From Bryopsis sp. KO-2023 (Eukaryota > Chlorophyta > Ulvophyceae > Bryopsidales > Bryopsidaceae), in assembly GCA_030272585.1 (NCBI GenBank), contig BSYQ01000008.1:4092001-4156000 (forward strand): a stretch of 64,000 nucleotides of DNA, given 5' to 3'. The translations under genes and the position numbers were made by a program. Positions 59,207-64,000 of the stretch are shown here, piece after piece. The first letter of the stretch is position 1. Each line of letters starts with the position of its first letter. The notes below the pieces were generated by a model. The model did no database searches. It saw nothing but the letters and a program-made list of their open reading frames with translations, and had not been told where the DNA came from.

Positions 59207-60628
59207 ATGACTAATGCTTCGAGCTCTTCCCCATGTCTGACTGGGGACCAAAACTCCCTGAAAAGGGGATTTTCGACTAATTACTTCGAATCGCAAGGGA
59301 AAGACCCGGAGCCAGCCCGAATACCGATAACAACCAGCGTGTACTGCTTACCGGGGGATGAAGAGCTGCTGATAAAAAAACTGGAGAGAAAACTGGCTGA
59401 TCGTGGAGTTCCGAAAGAGCAAATTTCGCAAATGCAAGAAAATCGGTACATCGCCGAAGCCTTGGTCAAGAGTTTTGTGAGGTACACCAAACTGGAAGAT
59501 TACATGAAGGGATACGGAGTGACGGAGCCCTCCCAGATCGCCGAAATGGTGATTCGAAGGCCGATTTTGCTCAAGGGCACCATCAAGAGCTTCAAGAAGA
59601 ATCTGGTCAGGTATGAGATGCTGGGGGTTGATTTCGAGGAGGTGGGCCCGATGGCGGTGGCCAATCCAGCCTTGCTGATGTGCGAACACAAAACCCTCAT
59701 GGAGGTGGTTCGTAGATTCCGAGACTTGGGGATTCGGCAGGAACAGCTCGGACGCATGCTGGTCGCTTGCCCATCAATTTTGACCCCCAGTTTGATGTTC
59801 AAACTGGAATCTTTGCTGGATTGGCTGGTCCGGGACATCAAGCTGAGCTCTCAGAAAGTGAAGCAAGTTTTGGTCAGGTCCCCCTGGCTGCTGGAGTGGC
59901 CGAAAGAGAAGTTGGACGATTTGAAACGGTGCTTCCGGAAGAGGTTGGGGGTGTCTGCCGAAAGAGTGAGGTTGATGTTGAAACGAAACCCGGGATGGCT
60001 CGGCCTGGATCTCGAAGGGGAAATTTTGCCCAAGGTGAAGCATTTCGAATCGGAGTATGATCTTTCCCCCAAGGAGGTGGGGAACCTGTTCGCCACGCAG
60101 CCAGGGTTAATTCTAGCCCCCATAGAAAATGCGAAACGAAACAGGGACTATTTGCAGGGGTCCCATGGGCTGAGCCATCAAGACATGGTAAAGATTGCGA
60201 AGCAATCCCCGACAACCCTGTACATCGATCTGGAGCAGTCGTTGAAATTGAAGGTGCGATTCCTGGAGGAGGAGCTGGGCAAGTCGATCCGAGATGCGGT
60301 GGATTACCCTGGGTATTTCGCCTGTCGAACGTCGATTCTCATGCTGAGGGGAGCTTTTCTGGGGCCGGAGGGGCGAGTGCAAACTGAGCTGCGTGATTTG
60401 GTGATTCCATCCACCCAGGATTTCGTGGAGCGTGTCGCCAAGTCCAACATGCACACCTTTGAAAAGTTTTCCAACAGTTGGTTTGTGCCTCCGAAATGGG
60501 AGTGTTACATAGAGGGGCCGAAGCAAGAGGAGGTATACAGAAAGGAGGATGGGGATGGTGTGGAGGATGGGGAGCAACACAAAGAACGGCCCCTTGTGTT
60601 TAGGGAGGGGCAGCATGGACTTTGGTAG
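59207..60628 (+). CDS. mTERF-family organelle transcription/RNA factor
   Basis: 473 residues from ATG 59207 in one exon. The N-terminus is Ser/Thr-rich with KRGFSTNYF, compatible with organelle import (mitochondrion or plastid). From about residue 60 onward the protein is a chain of mTERF repeats, each three helices of about 32 residues with a Pro near the start and a Leu/Ile-x-Leu pattern: AEMVIRRPILLKGTIKSFKK, PMAVANPALL, GRMLVACPSILTPSLMFKLE, VKQVLVRSPWLLEWPKEKLD, VRLMLKRNPGWLGLDLEG, VGNLFATQPGLILAPIENAK, KIAKQSPTTLYIDLEQSLK. mTERF proteins form a superhelix that binds organelle DNA or RNA and act in transcription termination, splicing or ribosome assembly. The acidic C-terminus (EDGDGVEDGEQ) is not conserved. 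Which subfamily cannot be said. Confidence 0.88.
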   Translation: MTNASSSSPCLTGDQNSLKRGFSTNYFESQGKDPEPARIPITTSVYCLPGDEELLIKKLERKLADRGVPKEQISQMQENRYIAEALVKSFVRYTKLEDYMKGYGVTEPSQIAEMVIRRPILLKGTIKSFKKNLVRYEMLGVDFEEVGPMAVANPALLMCEHKTLMEVVRRFRDLGIRQEQLGRMLVACPSILTPSLMFKLESLLDWLVRDIKLSSQKVKQVLVRSPWLLEWPKEKLDDLKRCFRKRLGVSAERVRLMLKRNPGWLGLDLEGEILPKVKHFESEYDLSPKEVGNLFATQPGLILAPIENAKRNRDYLQGSHGLSHQDMVKIAKQSPTTLYIDLEQSLKLKVRFLEEELGKSIRDAVDYPGYFACRTSILMLRGAFLGPEGRVQTELRDLVIPSTQDFVERVAKSNMHTFEKFSNSWFVPPKWECYIEGPKQEEVYRKEDGDGVEDGEQHKERPLVFREGQHGLW

Positions 60629-61229
60629 AGTGGAGGCTTAGGATACCACATAGATTTGCACTGCGCCCACATATGATTCGATACGAAACTTTGGAGGATC
60701 GACGATTTTGCCCATGGGATTTGAGGATTTGAGTAGTAGCCTGTTTGGCTGTCTTACCTTGTTGTTCAGCAATTTGTACCAGTCGGTGCAGTGTCAAATT
60801 CCACTGGGTCCATGGATCAGATCTGATTGTGCACCTCGAATTGGAGGATTGCAATGGAGGGTCTCCGCTGTGTTGCGGTTGTACCCTCTGTGCAATGAAA
60901 ACAAACTTTCCCGCCGGTACACCACATGGCGCAGCAGTAATCATGCAGCTTGGATTGGACTAACCCATTCACGAAAGTACCCCCATCTGTTCCAATGGCC
61001 GTTTCAGCTCTTTTCCAGTACAAATCCGGGAGCAATCCATCCTCCTTCACGAATTCGAAATTCACTGTACGTCCGTCAGCCTTACGCACGTGTTAATCAG
61101 CTCCCCGCGTGTCGCTGAAGTGGAATTCAGCAAGGATAATACCACTTTGGGTGCTGGACGCTTTTTATTTCCTTGCTCTTGTCTGGGTCAAACGTTACGA
61201 GGGGAACCGGGCGCTACGCTACGAGCACG
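60629..61229. other. Intergenic with a possible minus-strand coding remnant
   Basis: On the minus strand 60817-61089 stays open for 90 codons and looks protein-like (VNFEFVKEDGLLPDLYWKRA; LHDYCCAMWCTGGKVCFHCT), with several Cys and Trp. No family is recognised. It could be a gene relic, a transposon fragment or chance. Confidence 0.3.
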
Positions 61230-63001
61230 ATGACGAGTTTCATGGACTGGGAGGATTTCAAGCCCTGGACGCTGAGCTTGGTGGGGAGTTTGCTGAGCGT
61301 GGTTTTCGTATCTCGAGGACTCCTTCGCCCGCTAAGAAACCGCAAGCAACGTGCTTGCGATGCCACCTCCCCGGTGGATTGTGAGCAAGGAAATGCAGCT
61401 GACGCGGGTACTTTTTACAACGGGAAGCTGGTGACCCGTTTCCTGAATGTCGTGGGCTTGCTCGTCGAAGACGAGGAAACGGTTTCGGAAATGAGCGTCC
61501 AATGGGTCGAAGCGGTGAATGCCAAGGATTTAAAACTGGACGTGGAAAAAATCCGGGAGGCTATTTTGCACGACAGCGGGGCTTTGAGCAGGGAGGGCGC
61601 GAAACTGATTCGCAAGCTAGCTTGCGGGAACTCGGGGACGATACAGGAAGAAGCCATGCCTTTTCCATTCTGTTCGCACGGAACGAGCTTGGCGAGACTG
61701 GACGCTCTGGTGGACAAGGTGGAAAAGGTGTGACCTCGTGTGTGGCTGCTCTGGGACGCCGATTGCCCGTATTCCTTGTGGAATCTGGGCATGTACTTCC
61801 ATTCGAAAACTACGAACAGAAACAAAAACACACACGAACTTTTCCTTCAAAGTGTTACCTCAAACAGAACTGATAAAAGCTCTGTGTGCTTCATCAATCA
61901 ACAACACTTCTGCTTCTTGTTGAAGTTTTTTTAGTTGCTGTTGTCACCTTTTGCTTAACCTTTTCTTTTATCAGTGTTTGGAGTCTATTTATAGCCAGCT
62001 GGGGGAAGGCAGTTCACATCTTGTTCTGATGGGCTATTCTGAATTGGCTTTTTGAGATTGGAATTCGATTTGTTGTATTTCAAATTCACTTATGTTGGCA
62101 GGGGGGCAACGAGTGGCGCCATGAAGGAGGATACGAAGCAAGATGGCTCGGCCTGGCCCAAATTCACATCCTCGTCACTGTTTTCCACTTGGACCCTGAA
62201 AAAAGCATCGACTGGCTGGCATTGTTCGACGCGATTTTGGGTGCTGCTCTGCTGTTATGGAACGCATGGGCTGAAAACCATATCTGGACGCTGGCCATTT
62301 CTGTGCGAGGGATGGTGACTGTCGTTCCCTACTGGAAACGCTGCAAACTGGCTCAAAATTTGCTTCGAACTATGGACACCAGCAATGACACTGTCTGGGG
62401 CACCATTCATGGATATCTGGTCGGGTTGTCGGAGGCGATCATACTTGCAATCACTGGGTCCTTCGTTGTGTTGAATTCTGTGCTATGTCTGACCACCATT
62501 TGGCCTTACGTGTGGTTCCCATACGCACTATATACGATCGCCCCGATTCTTTCTGGTGACGAGTTACAATGCCCAAAATTTTGGAAGAATAAGTCAACCA
62601 CTCAGGTGTCAAAAGATGGCTCCACCGATCCGCACGAGAACCAAGGGTGTGGTGCGAAATCGGCTGGAAATTTTGTGAAACATGTCGAGATTGGAGAGGC
62701 CGATCTTGCATTCATGGTCGGGGAAAACGAAGTGCTTTTCCCCACGAAAACGGATCTATCGGCAAAAATCTTTGACATGGTATCCATCGACCGAAGAGTG
62801 GTGTTTTTTAAGTTCGTGCAGATTTTCATGTTTTACGTAGTTATTGCACAAGCTTTCGAAATCGCCTCAGTGGCAGGGATTAACGTTTATCACGGAGAGA
62901 ACTATTGGGACGCTCTTTGGAAGGCTTCCTCTCCGGGGCCGGTGGATAGCCTTTGGGATGGGGGAAGCGTCTCCTCCAAGGCTATTTTGGAACTTCTTTA
63001 A
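61230..63001 (+). CDS. Multi-pass membrane protein, function unknown (two exons)
   Basis: Exon 61230-61727 (ATG at 61230) splices in phase 0 (AAG|GTGTGA to GGCAG|GGGGGC) to 62102-63001, giving 465 residues. Without the splice the first exon would stop at 61733. Hydrophobic segments: TLSLVGSLLSVVFVSRGLL near the N-terminus, WLGLAQIHILVTVFHL, WLALFDAILGAALLLWNAWA, GLSEAIILAITGSFVVLNSV, LTTIWPYVWFPYALYTIAPI and FVQIFMFYVVIAQAFEIASV. Between them are acidic and polar loops. The product is not recognised. A general resemblance in size and hydrophobic layout to the 57208-58236 protein is noted, but no shared motif was found. Confidence 0.68.
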
Positions 63002-64000
63002 ACATGTAAGGGGTTTTCGAGAAAGAAAAAGAGAAAGGAAAGGGAAAGGGATGGGAGGAAAGACCATTTTTATTTTTGGGTGCACATTTTGAAAAAAAAG
63101 GGCGGGCGGGCGGGGGGGAAGTGGAGGGAGGTTTTTATGGTTATCGGTCCCATTGTTTTTGTTTCATATGCTCGTTTTCCGAGCATTTAGCCTCATGTAC
63201 ATTGTGCGACGACCAAACTTTCGCTTCAATATGAAGGAATTTGTTTGCAATTTTGGTAGGAGATGTAGTTATTTGAGACGAGCCCCGGAGGATTGTCGTC
63301 CCGGGCTTGTCAACCTAGGTTGACTTGGAAGCCACTTTTCCAATGGGATATGAGGGTTTTTTCGGGTTTTTTTATATCTATATTGGGGATTGGGTTAAAA
63401 AACACACACATTTGAGTAGAAGATTTCGATGGAAATCAACTATGTGGGGTTGAGTTCGAAAAAGAAGGGGATTTAAACCTGTCGATTGTTTTTCTATTGT
63501 GATACCAACCCGGATAGAAAAAAAAGTGGGTTTGGGGGGAGGGTGGTTGAAGGGATTTTCGTCCCAGGGATGAAAAAAGAAGAAAAAAAAAGTAAAAAAA
63601 AAGAAAGAAAAAATGGGAAGGGGATGGTTGGAGATGTTGAAATATTAATATATACTGTGAATGTATAGTGGCCTTAAGCTTAATTTCTCGCTGATAGGAG
63701 CACAAAATTTTGAGGGGGGGCTGGAATTCGAAGACAAAAAAATTAAAAAAAAGGGAAAAAAAGAAAGAAAAAAAACCCGGAACGTTAGAATAGGGGTGCA
63801 GGGAGCTAACACACAAACAAAACTTATCAACGATTTTGAGACGAACTGGTAAAAAAGAAGCTTGGAGATTTTCGCTTTCGTGGATTTTATCTGACTTTGA
63901 AAAAAAAGAAAAAAAAAGAAAAAAGGACAAGCGAAAACAAAAGAAAAGAAAGTGTAGGTCCAGAAATTTTTTATCAAAGCTGAAACCAACCGGAAAAAAA
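63002..64000. other. Downstream intergenic, homopolymer-rich
   Basis: 3' flank of the last gene. Contains GGGCGGGCGGGCGGGG near 63100 and purine runs from 63570 to the end. No supportable ORF. Confidence 0.5.

Noticed and set aside
1..64000. CRISPR arrays, rRNA genes or bacterial-type operons
   Set aside because: No regularly spaced repeats with unique spacers and no rRNA-like blocks; gene structure is eukaryotic.

Overview
This is eukaryotic nuclear DNA from the green lineage. Most genes are split by GT-AG introns. Several encode plastid-targeted proteins: a bS6-like ribosomal protein, a TPR/membrane protein, a small thylakoid-type protein and an mTERF protein that could be plastid or mitochondrial. 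One gene encodes a plant-type expansin. A Tctex1-type dynein light chain implies cilia or flagella at some stage. Together these suggest a flagellate-forming green alga, most likely a streptophyte (charophyte) alga; a spore-bearing land plant or another green alga is not excluded. Intergenic DNA is packed with long A, T, G and C runs. No rRNA, tRNA or CRISPR array was seen.

Layout. The left edge (1 to about 2900) holds the 5' part of a Ty3/Gypsy-like LTR retrotransposon on the minus strand: LTR end, primer-binding site, leader with a tandem repeat, and an intact gag; pol would lie off the left edge. Next come a SAP-Kelch-BTB gene (5.0-8.1 kb, -), a Cys-rich membrane protein gene with an unresolved 5' end (9.0-10.6 kb, -), a single-exon Spinster-like MFS transporter (11.0-13.2 kb, +), a DYNLT2B/TCTEX1D2-like dynein light chain (15.5 kb, +) and a kinesin of more than 16 exons (16.1-21.1 kb, -). 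The kinesin is divergent from a small plastid protein gene (21.6 kb, +). Then come a five-exon Asterix/WDR83OS gene (23.0-25.2 kb, +) and a very large gene (25.9-33.3 kb, -) whose spliced product joins leucine-rich repeats, a Cys-rich segment and a repetitive basic tail of about 1770 residues. That gene is divergent from a plastid TPR-like gene (34.2-36.4 kb, +).

The right half holds a three-exon F-box gene (37.8-40.9 kb, -), divergent from an expansin that appears to have only the catalytic-like domain (41.8-42.9 kb, +). A long coiled-coil protein gene (44.6-49.2 kb, -) carries a LINE-type zinc-finger fragment in one intron and is divergent from the five-exon plastid bS6 gene (49.9-52.0 kb, +). 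A 5 kb homopolymer-rich desert (52-57.2 kb) follows. Last come a multi-pass membrane protein (57.2-58.2 kb, -), an mTERF gene (59.2-60.6 kb, +) and a second unrecognised multi-pass membrane protein of two exons (61.2-63.0 kb, +).

The genes do not form one pathway. They are housekeeping, organelle and cytoskeletal genes, often in head-to-head pairs 0.5-0.9 kb apart. Exon joins given here were made by eye from splice consensus plus reading-frame agreement; where phase closed exactly, confidence is higher.
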